A stretch of DNA of 64,000 bases, taken from NCBI RefSeq assembly GCF_036697405.1, contig NZ_JBAHWA010000005.1, forward strand, positions 219,338-283,337, read 5' to 3'. Each line of letters starts with the position of its first letter. Within the stretch, counting starts at the first letter, position 1. The notes under the pieces are model-generated. The model was not told the DNA's origin, made no database searches, and saw nothing but the letters and a program-made list of their open reading frames with translations. Of the stretch, positions 24,880 through 32,797 are shown piece by piece. Position numbers and translations under genes: made by a program. The DNA comes from Lysobacter sp036697405. Its GTDB lineage: Bacteria > Pseudomonadota > Gammaproteobacteria > Xanthomonadales > Xanthomonadaceae.

Positions 24880-26031
24880 TCAACGCACCCGCTGGGCGTC
24901 CTCGCGCAGATTCTCGGGCCGATAGTTCGGATCGAGTTCCCTGCGCAGGTACACGCTCTCGTGCACCAGCGCGCCCGGCCGCAGCGTGCGCGCGCGGCCG
25001 CGATGCGGCTGCCAGCGCCGTTGCCAGCGTCCGTCGGCGGTCTGCGACCAGCGCGGTATCGGCAATCGTTCCGACAACTGCCACAGCCAGTGGCGGATTT
25101 CGTCGTGGCGCGGCGCCAGCGCGAACCGGCGCAGCGCCTCGTCGTCGTCGAGATCGGGCAGACCGGCCTCGGCGCGCGCGTGCGGATCGCTGAGCAGGCC
25201 CGCAGCCTCGGCCTCGCGCAGCATCCAGGCCAGCGGAATGCGCGCCAGCTCCCGTTCGCCGCCGGCGGTCGGGTAGCCGCCGCCGACATCGCCGTGACCG
25301 CCCGCGAACCAGACCTCGCGCACGTCCTGGCCGCCCGGCGGCGTGCGCGTCCACAGGTTCTGCACGAAGTTGCCGCGGCGCTCGTCCAGGGCCATGGCCT
25401 GGCGCACGGTGGCGACGATGGGATTGGAGGCGGTGCGGCTGTACACGCGCGGCAGCCAGGGCAGGCCGACCGAACTGACCGTGTCCCAGAGCCCGAGGAA
25501 ACGCACCGGCACGCGCCGCGAATAGCTCTTGCGGAAACTGTGGATGCGGCGGAAGTAATCGCGCAAGGCCTGCTGCTGGCGCGGCGGCGCGGTTTCGCTG
25601 CGGCGCGGCAGCACCGGCATGCTCGCGTAGGCCTGCCAGGCGAACGCGACCATCTCGTGCATGCCCGGCTGCAGCAGGCCGACCGTGCCCAGCATGCCGG
25701 CCAGCACGCGCACCGAATAGGCGCCGCGGCTGAAGCCGAACAAGTAGAGCCGGTCGCCCTCGCGGTAGGCGTCGGACAGGAATTGGTAGGCCGCGCAGAC
25801 ATGGCGCTGCAGCATCCAGCCGCTGGCCGAGTCCAGGCCCATCAGCAGCCGGCGCCGCATCGGGCCGAGCACGCCGATCGGCTCCAGCGTGCCCACGCCG
25901 GGCTGGTAATAGGTGAGCTGGGCCGGGGATTTCTCGATCAGCCGGTACAGACGTTGCACGTGGGTGCGGGCGTCGGCGGGGGAATTGTTGGTGCCGTCCA
26001 GGCAGACGACGATATTGCGCGCTGGGCTCAT
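24880..26031 (-). CDS. DUF2235 family alpha/beta hydrolase
   Basis: 383 residues. NIVVCLDGTNNSPADARTHVQRLYRLI (residues 6-32) is the family N-terminus. YLFGFSRGAYSVRVLAGMLG (about 95-114) holds the nucleophilic serine elbow GFSRGA. EVWFAGGHGDVGGGYP (about 241-256) carries a second conserved block that includes Asp and His. DUF2235 domains are found in T6SS phospholipase effectors (Tle1-like) and in house-cleaning hydrolases. No signal peptide, MIX or VgrG partner is visible. It is the last of three minus-strand hydrolase-type genes. Confidence 0.92.
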   Translation of the reverse strand: MSPARNIVVCLDGTNNSPADARTHVQRLYRLIEKSPAQLTYYQPGVGTLEPIGVLGPMRRRLLMGLDSASGWMLQRHVCAAYQFLSDAYREGDRLYLFGFSRGAYSVRVLAGMLGTVGLLQPGMHEMVAFAWQAYASMPVLPRRSETAPPRQQQALRDYFRRIHSFRKSYSRRVPVRFLGLWDTVSSVGLPWLPRVYSRTASNPIVATVRQAMALDERRGNFVQNLWTRTPPGGQDVREVWFAGGHGDVGGGYPTAGGERELARIPLAWMLREAEAAGLLSDPHARAEAGLPDLDDDEALRRFALAPRHDEIRHWLWQLSERLPIPRWSQTADGRWQRRWQPHRGRARTLRPGALVHESVYLRRELDPNYRPENLREDAQRVR

Positions 26032-26103
26032 GCACGGCCTCGCATGGGTCGGCCAGTATGAAGGGAACTCATCGCACAGCCTGCGACCGCGCGCCGCGCA
26101 CGG

Positions 26104-26664
26104 CTAGCGCCGGCGTCGCAGTTCGGCCAGGCGCGCGCGCACGCCGGCGATCAGCGCGTCCAGCGATTCGTAGCGCGGCACGCCGTAGCGGTCGGCGGTG
26201 ATGTCGACGTTGCCCTTGCGCCAATAGCCTTCCGGGCAGGCCAGCAGGACCTTGCCGGAAGGCGCGTGCAGGCCCAGTTCGAGCAGGGTGATCGGGCTTT
26301 GCGAGGCCGGCGCGAAGTACATCAGGATCACGTCGGCGCGATTGAGCGCGCCCAGCTCCCACTCGACCTGCTTGCGGAACTCCGGTTCCGCGGCCGAGGG
26401 TTTCCAGGCCGGGTTCCAATCGTCGCGGCGCGGGTTCAGCAGCACCACGCCTTCGTCGGCCAGGGCCTGCTCGACCCGCGCCTGCCAGTTCTCGGAGCCG
26501 CCCATGTCGATGCTGCCGGCCAGGAAGACCTTGATGCGGTCGTCGCCGGGCACGGGCTGCGGCGACTTCACCGTGACCGACGCGGCCGGCGGCGGCTTGG
26601 CGGCCTCGGCGGCGATCGTGGGCGCGGATGCAAGCAGCAGGGACCAGAGCAGCAGGGTTTTCAT
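26104..26664 (-). CDS. Exported nucleoside 2-deoxyribosyltransferase-like protein
   Basis: 186 residues with a clear signal peptide (MKTLLLWSLLLASAPTIAAEA). The mature domain has KVFLAGSIDMGGSENWQ (about 45-61), VLLNPRRDDWNPAW and ALNRADVILMYFAPASQSPITLLELGLHA, which matches the nucleoside 2-deoxyribosyltransferase fold: GSI-type nucleotide loop, N-P-R-R segment and a Glu in LLELG where the catalytic glutamate sits. Family members exchange or hydrolyse the glycosidic bond of deoxynucleosides. Export of such a domain is unusual. It lies 72 bases upstream of the DUF2235 gene. Confidence 0.85.
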   Translation of the reverse strand: MKTLLLWSLLLASAPTIAAEAAKPPPAASVTVKSPQPVPGDDRIKVFLAGSIDMGGSENWQARVEQALADEGVVLLNPRRDDWNPAWKPSAAEPEFRKQVEWELGALNRADVILMYFAPASQSPITLLELGLHAPSGKVLLACPEGYWRKGNVDITADRYGVPRYESLDALIAGVRARLAELRRRR

Positions 26665-26729
26665 CGCGACCTCGGGCGGGACGGTGGGGCGCGCCGCGCG
26701 GCGCGCCCGCAGTCTAGCCCAGCCGCGGT

Positions 26730-27548
26730 TTACTCCAGTACGCCGGTCAGCGCCGGTTTCCAGCATTTCCTGGCGATCGCCTCGAAACCGCTGGCCACCG
26801 GATGGATCTCGTTCTCCCACTGCGACGCCGTCTTGAGCGTGCCGCGCGAATCGACCAGGCGCATATTCGCGTTCTGCGAGACGAACGCGCGCAGGGCGCG
26901 CGCGAACTGGTCGACCAGCCAGCTGGTGACCACGCGCTGGCGCTTGGGATCGGTGAGGCCGACATTGTCCAGGAAGGGCTTGACCCAGGGGCCCATCGTG
27001 AACGGCCCGAGCTTGAACGCCTTGCCGCTGGGGAAAATGTAGTCGTAGGTGTGCACGTAGATGAGCGTGTCCCGCGAGAGCAGGTCGCGGATCTGCACCA
27101 CTTCCTTCATGTCCTTGATCGCGTAGCGCAAGGCGTGCTCGAAGGTTTCCAGGCGGATGTGGTCGAACACCTCCGGCGGGATTTCGCCCCAGGGACCCGA
27201 GCCGGTGGACTGCGGTTGCGCGGCGGTCTTGACGAATTCGCGCAGCTCCTCGCCGACGATGTCGTTGCCGCCGTTGGACAGCAGGATCGCATCGAAGCCG
27301 AAGGTGCCGATCTCGCGCTGGATCCGCGGCAGCGCCGCCTTCCACATCGCGCTGTCGCGCCCGGCCACGCCCTCGCGCAGGAACAGGGTCTTCTTGAACA
27401 GCCGCGCGATCTGCTTGTTGAGGTCGGTCGGATGCGGCACGTACTGGAACCAGGAGTCGCCGAAACACAACGCGCGCCTGGCCTCGGGATGCTTCTCGAT
27501 CGCCGCCGGGTATTTGCTCAGGATCAGATTGTTGTTGCCGATGTTCAT
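26730..27548 (-). CDS. SGNH/GDSL-type hydrolase
   Basis: 272 residues from MNIGNNNLILSKYP. Block I is ALCFGDSWFQYVP with Ser at the nucleophile position (GDSW, about 29-35), block III is LLSNGGNDIVGEE (Asn of the oxyanion hole), block V is NEIHPVASGFE (about 246-256) with the catalytic Asn/Asp-x-x-His spacing. No signal peptide. The protein probably hydrolyses esters or acyl groups; the substrate is unknown. It is the first of the SGNH, deoxyribosyltransferase-like, DUF2235 gene series, with spacers of 65 and 72 bases that fit one operon. Confidence 0.85.
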   Translation of the reverse strand: MNIGNNNLILSKYPAAIEKHPEARRALCFGDSWFQYVPHPTDLNKQIARLFKKTLFLREGVAGRDSAMWKAALPRIQREIGTFGFDAILLSNGGNDIVGEELREFVKTAAQPQSTGSGPWGEIPPEVFDHIRLETFEHALRYAIKDMKEVVQIRDLLSRDTLIYVHTYDYIFPSGKAFKLGPFTMGPWVKPFLDNVGLTDPKRQRVVTSWLVDQFARALRAFVSQNANMRLVDSRGTLKTASQWENEIHPVASGFEAIARKCWKPALTGVLE

Positions 27549-27614
27549 GCCGCACTCCCTGTGCATGGGTTCCTGCATGCTCCAACGCCGCCGGCGGCGG
27601 CGGCCGGACAGCGG

Positions 27615-29060
27615 TCACGGTCCGCGTTTTCGACCGGCCGGATCGCCGGCCAGGCCGCCGGCCAGGGCGCCTAGCGTGCGCAACGCGTCGTCGACCTGTT
27701 CGCTCCAGGGCTGGCCGCAGCTCAGGCGCAGGTGGCGATCGTAGTCGCCGCGGTTGGAGAACAGATGACCGGGCAGGGTGCCGATGCCGCGCGCCAGCGC
27801 GGCTTCGAACAGGGCCTGGCCCTGGACCTGCGGCGGCAGCTCCAGCCACAGCGCCATGCCGCCGGCCGGCGCGCTCACGCAGGTGCCGGCCGGCCAGTGC
27901 AGGGCGATCGCCTCGCGATAACGCTGGGCGCTGGTGGCCAGTTCGCGGCGCAGGCGGCGCAGGCCACGGTCGAAGTCGTACCGTTCCAGGTACTCGACGA
28001 TGGTCAGTTGCGACAGCGTGGAGGTGGCCACGGTGGAGAAGCACTTCGCGCGCAGCAGCGCGGTCGCCCAGCGCCCGCCCATCACCCAGCCCACGCGCAG
28101 GCCGGGCGCGAGCATCTTGGAATAGGAGCCGCAGGTGATCACGCCGCCGCTCTCGTCGTAGCGGCGCAGCGGGCTGGGGCGCTCGCCCGAGTAGGCCAGT
28201 TCGCCGTACAGGTCGTCCTCGATCAGCACCGTGCCATGCGCGGCGCAGGCGGCGACGATGTCGCGCTTGGCGGCCTCGCCGGTGAGGCTGCCGACCGGGT
28301 TGTTGAAGTTGGGCACCAGCACCGCGGCGCGCACCGCATGCCGCTCCAGCAGTTCGGACAAGCGCGTCGGGTCGATGCCCTGGCCGGGACGGTTGGCGAC
28401 CTCGATCACGCGCAGGCCCTGCTCGGCCACCGCCTGCAGCAGGCCGTAGTAAGTCGGCGTCTCGACCAGGACCACGTCGCCCGCGCGCGCGACCGTGCGC
28501 AGCGCCAGGCTGATCGCTTCCATCGCGCCGGCGGTGATCACGATTTCGTCGGGGTCGACGTCGACCCCGCACTGGGCGTAGCGCTGCGCGATCCGCGCGC
28601 GCAGCGGCGCCAGACCCTGCGGCACGGCGTAGCTGAGCGCGGCCTGGGCATTGCGGCGCATCACCCGCGAGGCCGCGGCGGCGAGCGCGGCGGTCGGCAG
28701 CAGCGAGGGCGCGGGCGTGGCCGCGTGCAGCGAGATCAGGTCGCAGCGGCCCAGCACGTCGAGCACGCCCAGCAGGGCCGGGTTGCGGATGGGCTGCGGC
28801 GCGCGCGGCCGGCGATGGCTGCTGGCGCGCGGCGCGGGCGCGGCGGGCGCGCGCACGTAGTAGCCCGAGCGCGGGCGTGCTTCGATCAGGCCTTCGCGTT
28901 CCAGTTGCAGATAGGCCTCGACCGCGGTGGCCAGGCTGATGCGCTGGTCGCGGCCGAGCCGGCGCAGCGAGGGCAGGCGCTCGCCCGCACGCAGGGTGCC
29001 GCGCTGGATCTGGCCGCGCAGACGTTCGGCGAGGCGTTCGTAAAGCAGCTCGTTTGCCAT
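27615..29060 (-). CDS. MocR family regulator (GntR HTH fused to aminotransferase)
   Basis: 481 residues. Residues 1-75 form the GntR winged helix-turn-helix (LYERLAERLRGQIQRGTLRAGERLPSLRRLGRDQRISLATAVEAY), then a linker, then a fold-type I aminotransferase domain with SYAVPQGLAPLRARIA, FNNPVG and the PLP lysine in GSYSKMLAPGLRVGW. MocR proteins bind PLP and usually act as regulators of a neighbouring divergent gene. Here that is the DMT exporter at 29144, with a paired direct repeat between them at 29076-29119. The ATG at 29058-29060 (MANELLYE) fits the domain start. Confidence 0.95.
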   Translation of the reverse strand: MANELLYERLAERLRGQIQRGTLRAGERLPSLRRLGRDQRISLATAVEAYLQLEREGLIEARPRSGYYVRAPAAPAPRASSHRRPRAPQPIRNPALLGVLDVLGRCDLISLHAATPAPSLLPTAALAAAASRVMRRNAQAALSYAVPQGLAPLRARIAQRYAQCGVDVDPDEIVITAGAMEAISLALRTVARAGDVVLVETPTYYGLLQAVAEQGLRVIEVANRPGQGIDPTRLSELLERHAVRAAVLVPNFNNPVGSLTGEAAKRDIVAACAAHGTVLIEDDLYGELAYSGERPSPLRRYDESGGVITCGSYSKMLAPGLRVGWVMGGRWATALLRAKCFSTVATSTLSQLTIVEYLERYDFDRGLRRLRRELATSAQRYREAIALHWPAGTCVSAPAGGMALWLELPPQVQGQALFEAALARGIGTLPGHLFSNRGDYDRHLRLSCGQPWSEQVDDALRTLGALAGGLAGDPAGRKRGP

Positions 29061-29075
29061 GACGGGCTCCGCCAA

Positions 29076-29119
29076 TCTGTACTGGTCGAAACCGAGTCTA
29101 ACTGAGTCTGTACCGGTCG
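29076..29119. promoter_or_regulatory. Direct-repeat operator between the MocR and DMT genes
   Basis: TCTGTACTGGTCG at 29076-29088 and TCTGTACCGGTCG at 29107-29119 are 12/13 identical, in the same orientation, with starts 31 bases apart (about three helical turns). GAGTCT is also repeated at 29094-29099 and 29105-29110. Tandem direct repeats in the divergent promoter are typical of PdxR/MocR binding sites. Confidence 0.75.
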
Positions 29120-29143
29120 CGCGCACGGACCTAGCCTGCCTCC

Positions 29144-30055
29144 ATGAACCCGACCGCCAGCCCCGCCGAATCGCGCACCGCGCTGATCCAGTTGTTCGTC
29201 GCCGAGATCCTGATCGGATCGGTCGGCGTGTTCGCCCACGAGGGCGGCCAGGACGCGATCACCACCGTGTTCTTCCGCTGCGTGTTCGGCAGCGCGTTCC
29301 TGATCGTCTGGGGCCTGGCGCGCGGCCACCTGCGCGGGCTGAGCCGGGAACCGGCGCTGATCCGCGCCGCCATCGTCAGCGGCGTGCTGCTGGTGCTGAA
29401 TTGGGTCGCCCTGTTCGCCGGCATGGCGCGTTCGTCGATCGGCGTGGCGACCATGGTCTACCACTTCTTCCCGTTCGCGATGCTGGCGATGGCCGCGCTG
29501 TTCTTCGGCGAGCGCACGCGTCCGGCCGACTGGGCCTGGACCGCGCTGGCCTTCGTCGGCGTGGCCTGTTCGGCCGATCCGCTCAAGCTGTGGCGCAGCG
29601 CCGACGCCGGCTATCTGATCGGCATCGGACTGACCTTCGTCGCCGCCCTGCTGTGCGGCGCCTCGCTGATCCTGTCGCGCCGGATCAGCCGCGAACGGCC
29701 GTTCGCGGTGGTGCTGATCCAGTGCCTGGTCGGCCTGTGCATGCTGGCGCCGTTCGCCGACTACGCCGCCGTCGCCCAGGCCGGGCCGCACTGGTACTGG
29801 CTGGCCGGCCTGGGCCTGATCCATAGCGGCGTGTGCTACGTGCTGTTCTACTCGGCCTATCCGCGCCTGCCGGTGGTGACGATCGCGGTGCTCGCCTTCG
29901 TCTATCCGGTGATCGCGCTGGCGCTGGACTACCTGCTCTACGGCAGCACCCTGGGCGGCGTGCAGATGCTGGGCGTGGCCCTGATCGTGCTGGGCACGCT
30001 GGGCGTCAATCTGAAATGGCAATGGCCGCGGCGGCCGCGGCCGGCCGCGGCTTAG
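29144..30055 (+). CDS. DMT superfamily (EamA) transporter
   Basis: 303 residues with ten hydrophobic segments in two EamA halves. ETRTALIQLFVAEILIGSVGVFAHE opens the first half; the second starts near LIGIGLTFVAALLCGASLIL. FFRCVFGSAFLIVWG and FFPFAMLAMAALFFGERTRPADW are typical of the first half. It probably exports an amino acid, amine or other metabolite. It is divergent from a MocR regulator that should control it, suggesting a substrate related to PLP-dependent or amino-acid metabolism. Confidence 0.9.
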   Translation: MNPTASPAESRTALIQLFVAEILIGSVGVFAHEGGQDAITTVFFRCVFGSAFLIVWGLARGHLRGLSREPALIRAAIVSGVLLVLNWVALFAGMARSSIGVATMVYHFFPFAMLAMAALFFGERTRPADWAWTALAFVGVACSADPLKLWRSADAGYLIGIGLTFVAALLCGASLILSRRISRERPFAVVLIQCLVGLCMLAPFADYAAVAQAGPHWYWLAGLGLIHSGVCYVLFYSAYPRLPVVTIAVLAFVYPVIALALDYLLYGSTLGGVQMLGVALIVLGTLGVNLKWQWPRRPRPAAA

Positions 30056-30082
30056 GCAAGGGCGCGTAGCGCGCCCGCGCCG

Positions 30083-30319
30083 CTACAGCCGGATCGCGCC
30101 GTTCCAGGCGGCCTCGACGTGGTCGACCACGTCCGGCCACTCGGCACGCCGATAGCCGCGCATGCGCGCCCAGCCGGCGGCCAGTTCGTGTTGTATGTCG
30201 GTCCACGCGCGTTCGGCGTGGTGCCGACGCGCTTCGATGCCGTAGGTGACGGCCAATTCGCGGTCCTCATGCGACAGGGTCGCGTGAGACGACGCGGCAT
30301 CCAATGCCAGATCGTTCAT
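30083..30319 (-). CDS. Small conserved-looking hypothetical protein
   Basis: 78 residues: MNDLALDAASSHATLSHED, then a single helical region ELAVTYGIEARRHHAERAWTDIQHELAAGWARMRGYRRAEW and a C-terminal DVVDHVEAAWNGAIRL. No membrane segment or known domain. Its ribosome-binding site is good (AAGGAG upstream on the minus strand, in the bases complementary to 30331-30336) and its composition is protein-like, with balanced acidic and basic residues, unlike the Arg/Ala-rich shadow frames. Function unknown. Confidence 0.6.
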   Translation of the reverse strand: MNDLALDAASSHATLSHEDRELAVTYGIEARRHHAERAWTDIQHELAAGWARMRGYRRAEWPDVVDHVEAAWNGAIRL

Positions 30320-30561
30320 GGCTCCACCTCTCCTTGAGCGGGCCCCCTGCCCGGACGACGATACGCCCGGCCGGTTAACTATCCGTTACCCGCGCGGCCC
30401 TGACGAGGGGGCGAATCGCGCACCGTGTCGCAGTCCCGTCGTTACGTTTTGTTGCGATCGCGAAATTGCGACGAACGGCGTTATCGCGACGGCCTTGCGA
30501 ACCATACGGGGCGGACCTTTCGGGCCGGGATGCGCCGCCCGATCGTCGGGAAACCGGTGGC

Positions 30562-30590
30562 AAAAAAACGCCGCCCCTCGCGGAGCGGCG
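30562..30590 (-). terminator. Intrinsic terminator of the rtcB operon
   Basis: Read on the minus strand: a 9-bp GC-rich stem (complement of 30582-30590 with 30569-30577, one G-T pair) with a GCGA loop, followed by seven T. It begins 20 bases after the rtcB stop. Confidence 0.9.
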
Positions 30591-30609
30591 TGCGATCCGG
30601 CGCTCGGCC

Positions 30610-31824
30610 TCATCCCTTGATGCAGACCACCTGCCGCAAGGTGTGCAGCACTTCGACCAGATCGGTCTGCGCGGCCATGACCGCGTCGATCGACTTGTAG
30701 GCCGCCGGCGATTCGTCGATCACCGCCGCGTCCTTGCGGCACTCGACGTGCGCGGTGGCTTCGCGGTGCTGCTTGAGGGTGATGCTCGCGCGCGCCTGGG
30801 TGCGGCTCATGACGCGGCCGGCGCCGTGGCTGCAGCTGTGGAAGCTGTCGGCGTTGCCCTTGCCGCGCACGATGTAGCTGCAGGTGCCCATGCTGCCGGG
30901 AATGATGCCAAGCTCGCCGGCGCGCGCGCTGACCGCGCCCTTGCGGGTGATCAGCAGGGACTCGCCGTGATGCTGTTCGCGCTGCACGTAGTTGTGGTGG
31001 CAGTTGACCGCCATCTTTTCCAACTGGAACTTCGGCAGGCGCTGGCGCATCTCGTGCAGCACCCGCGCCATCATCGCCTCGCGGTTCTCGCGCGCGTAGT
31101 CCTGGGCCCAGGACACGGCCTCGACGTACTCCTCGAACAAGGGCTCGCCTTCCAGGAAGAACGCCAGGTCCTTGTCGGGCAGGTGGAAGCCCAGCACGCG
31201 CCGTTCCAGCTGGCGCCGCGCCTGCTCGATGAAGTAGGTGCCGATCAGGTTGCCGGTGCCGCGCGAACCCGAGTGCAGCATCACCCACACCGCGTCGGCC
31301 TCGTCCAGGCAGATCTCGATGAAGTGGTTGCCGCCGCCGAGCGTGCCCAGCTGCTTGTCGACCTTGTCGTTGCGGACCTTCGGATGGCGGGCGCGCACCG
31401 CCTCCAGGCGCGGCATCAGCCCCGACTGCGCGATCCGGGTATCGATGCTGTCCGGGCGCTTGCGGTGATCGCCGCCAGGACCGTTGCCGACCGGCACGCT
31501 GCGCTCGATCGACGAGCGCAGCAGAGCCAGGCTGTCGGGCAGATCCCTGGCGCGCAGAGTAGTGCGTACCGCGGCCATGCCGCAGCCGATGTCGACGCCG
31601 ACCGCGGCCGGGACGATCGCGCCGCGCGTGGGCACGACCGACCCCACGGTCGCGCCCTTGCCCAGATGCACGTCGGGCATCACCGCCACCCAGGGCCCGA
31701 CGAAGGGCAGGGCGGCGATGTTGCGCAGCTGTTCGTGCGCCTGCGATTCCAGCGGCACGCCGCGGACCCAGCCCTTGATCGGGGTGGCGCCTTCGGCATG
31801 CAGCAGTTCGTATTGATGACTCAT
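30610..31824 (-). CDS. rtcB: RNA-splicing ligase RtcB
   Basis: 404 residues, typical of short bacterial RtcB. MPDVHLGKGATVGSVVPT, GVDIGCGMAAVRT (Cys/Asp metal site), GTLGGGNHFIEI and the GMP-accepting histidine in FHSCSHGAGRVMSRTQA are all present. RtcB joins 2',3'-cyclic phosphate or 3'-phosphate RNA ends to 5'-OH ends using GTP and Mn2+, repairing RNAs cut by ribotoxins such as tRNA anticodon nucleases. It is the last gene of a minus-strand set with an uncharacterised gene (31889) and a slipin (32798), downstream of two tRNA-like elements. No rtcA or rtcR is present in the window. Confidence 0.97.
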   Translation of the reverse strand: MSHQYELLHAEGATPIKGWVRGVPLESQAHEQLRNIAALPFVGPWVAVMPDVHLGKGATVGSVVPTRGAIVPAAVGVDIGCGMAAVRTTLRARDLPDSLALLRSSIERSVPVGNGPGGDHRKRPDSIDTRIAQSGLMPRLEAVRARHPKVRNDKVDKQLGTLGGGNHFIEICLDEADAVWVMLHSGSRGTGNLIGTYFIEQARRQLERRVLGFHLPDKDLAFFLEGEPLFEEYVEAVSWAQDYARENREAMMARVLHEMRQRLPKFQLEKMAVNCHHNYVQREQHHGESLLITRKGAVSARAGELGIIPGSMGTCSYIVRGKGNADSFHSCSHGAGRVMSRTQARASITLKQHREATAHVECRKDAAVIDESPAAYKSIDAVMAAQTDLVEVLHTLRQVVCIKG

Positions 31825-31888
31825 GGTGTTGTCTCCTGAACGGCGGCGGCGCGCTCCGTGCGACGCCGCCGGTTTGCTTCATGTTGAC

Positions 31889-32692
31889 TCAGTGCAGGCG
31901 TTCGCCGTCGTGATTGCGCAGGCCGTGACGCTGCAGCTCGTGCCGATTCAACTGGCGCTTGCCGCGCGCGTACAGGCCGGCGCGACCGTAGGGCCGGCAG
32001 GCCTCGCAGCCGCGATGGCCGCAGGGCTTGCCGGTCCGCCTGGCCGGACGCCGCGCGACCACGTCGTAGGGCGCGACCGGCTTGGACGCCTTCGGTTCGG
32101 CGCCGGCCGCCGCCGCGACCGCCGGCAGCGGTGCGAGTTCGATCTCGTACCAGATGCCGTCGATGCGACGCAGCTGATGCAGTTCGTCCAGCGGCCGTAC
32201 GTCGGCCGGTGTCTGCGGCTTGCGCGCCCGTGCGTACTCGCGTCGGGCCTCGCGCTCGGCCTGGAGCCCCGCGTGGTTGATCAGCAGCACGCCGCTGACC
32301 GGATCCACATAGAGCTTGGGCGTCCAGCGCTGGGCCAGTCGCCGCAGGCCGCCGTAGCCGCGCTCGTAGTGCAGCGCGCCGTCGAAGGTCTGCGCCCGCA
32401 GCGCGACGAAATCCTCGAGGTGTTCGTGGATGTGTCGCTGCACGGTATTGCGGCGGTCGATGTTGGCGCACAGCTCCGAGTAGACCTCGTCCCACCGACG
32501 GCCGACCTGCCGGCCGAGATATCGCCGCAGCGGGTTGAGGTTTTCGTTGAGCCCTTTGCGCGAGCGATGGCGGAACTTGAGGCTTTCGTGTTGGGTCTGG
32601 TCCTCGGGATCGGCCAGGGGACGGCGTTCGCTGCTGTAGCGACCTCCGCGCCGCGGCCGTTCCACGATCACCTTGTACATGTCCTTACGCAT
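31889..32692 (-). CDS. Uncharacterised basic protein of the RtcB-slipin locus
   Basis: 267 residues, Arg-rich, soluble. After a short strand (MYKVIVERPRRGGRY) come HESLKFRHRSRKGLNENLNPLRRYLGRQVGRRWDEVYSELCANIDRRNTVQRHIHEHLEDFV (about 35-95), GGLRRLAQRWTPKLYVDPVSGVLLINHA, a variable Ala-rich linker, and a C-terminal Cys/His cluster C224-x4-C229-x2-C232 with H226, followed by a basic LNRHELQRHGLRNHD tail. The cluster could bind zinc. I do not recognise the family. The basic charge and position between rtcB and slipin suggest an RNA-binding partner in repair; that is inference. Confidence 0.8.
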   Translation of the reverse strand: MRKDMYKVIVERPRRGGRYSSERRPLADPEDQTQHESLKFRHRSRKGLNENLNPLRRYLGRQVGRRWDEVYSELCANIDRRNTVQRHIHEHLEDFVALRAQTFDGALHYERGYGGLRRLAQRWTPKLYVDPVSGVLLINHAGLQAEREARREYARARKPQTPADVRPLDELHQLRRIDGIWYEIELAPLPAVAAAAGAEPKASKPVAPYDVVARRPARRTGKPCGHRGCEACRPYGRAGLYARGKRQLNRHELQRHGLRNHDGERLH

Positions 32693-32797
32693 GGAAGGGT
32701 TCCGTTGGAATGGATGCGATGGCCGCTCCCTGGGGAGCGGCGTTCTCGGGTTCGGTTCGCGGCCGAGTCGTCATCCGGGATTCCACGGATCACCCCT

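Noticed and set aside
24880..26031. A type VI secretion effector locus.
   Set aside because: DUF2235 alone is not enough; no VgrG, PAAR, Hcp, adaptor or immunity gene is adjacent.
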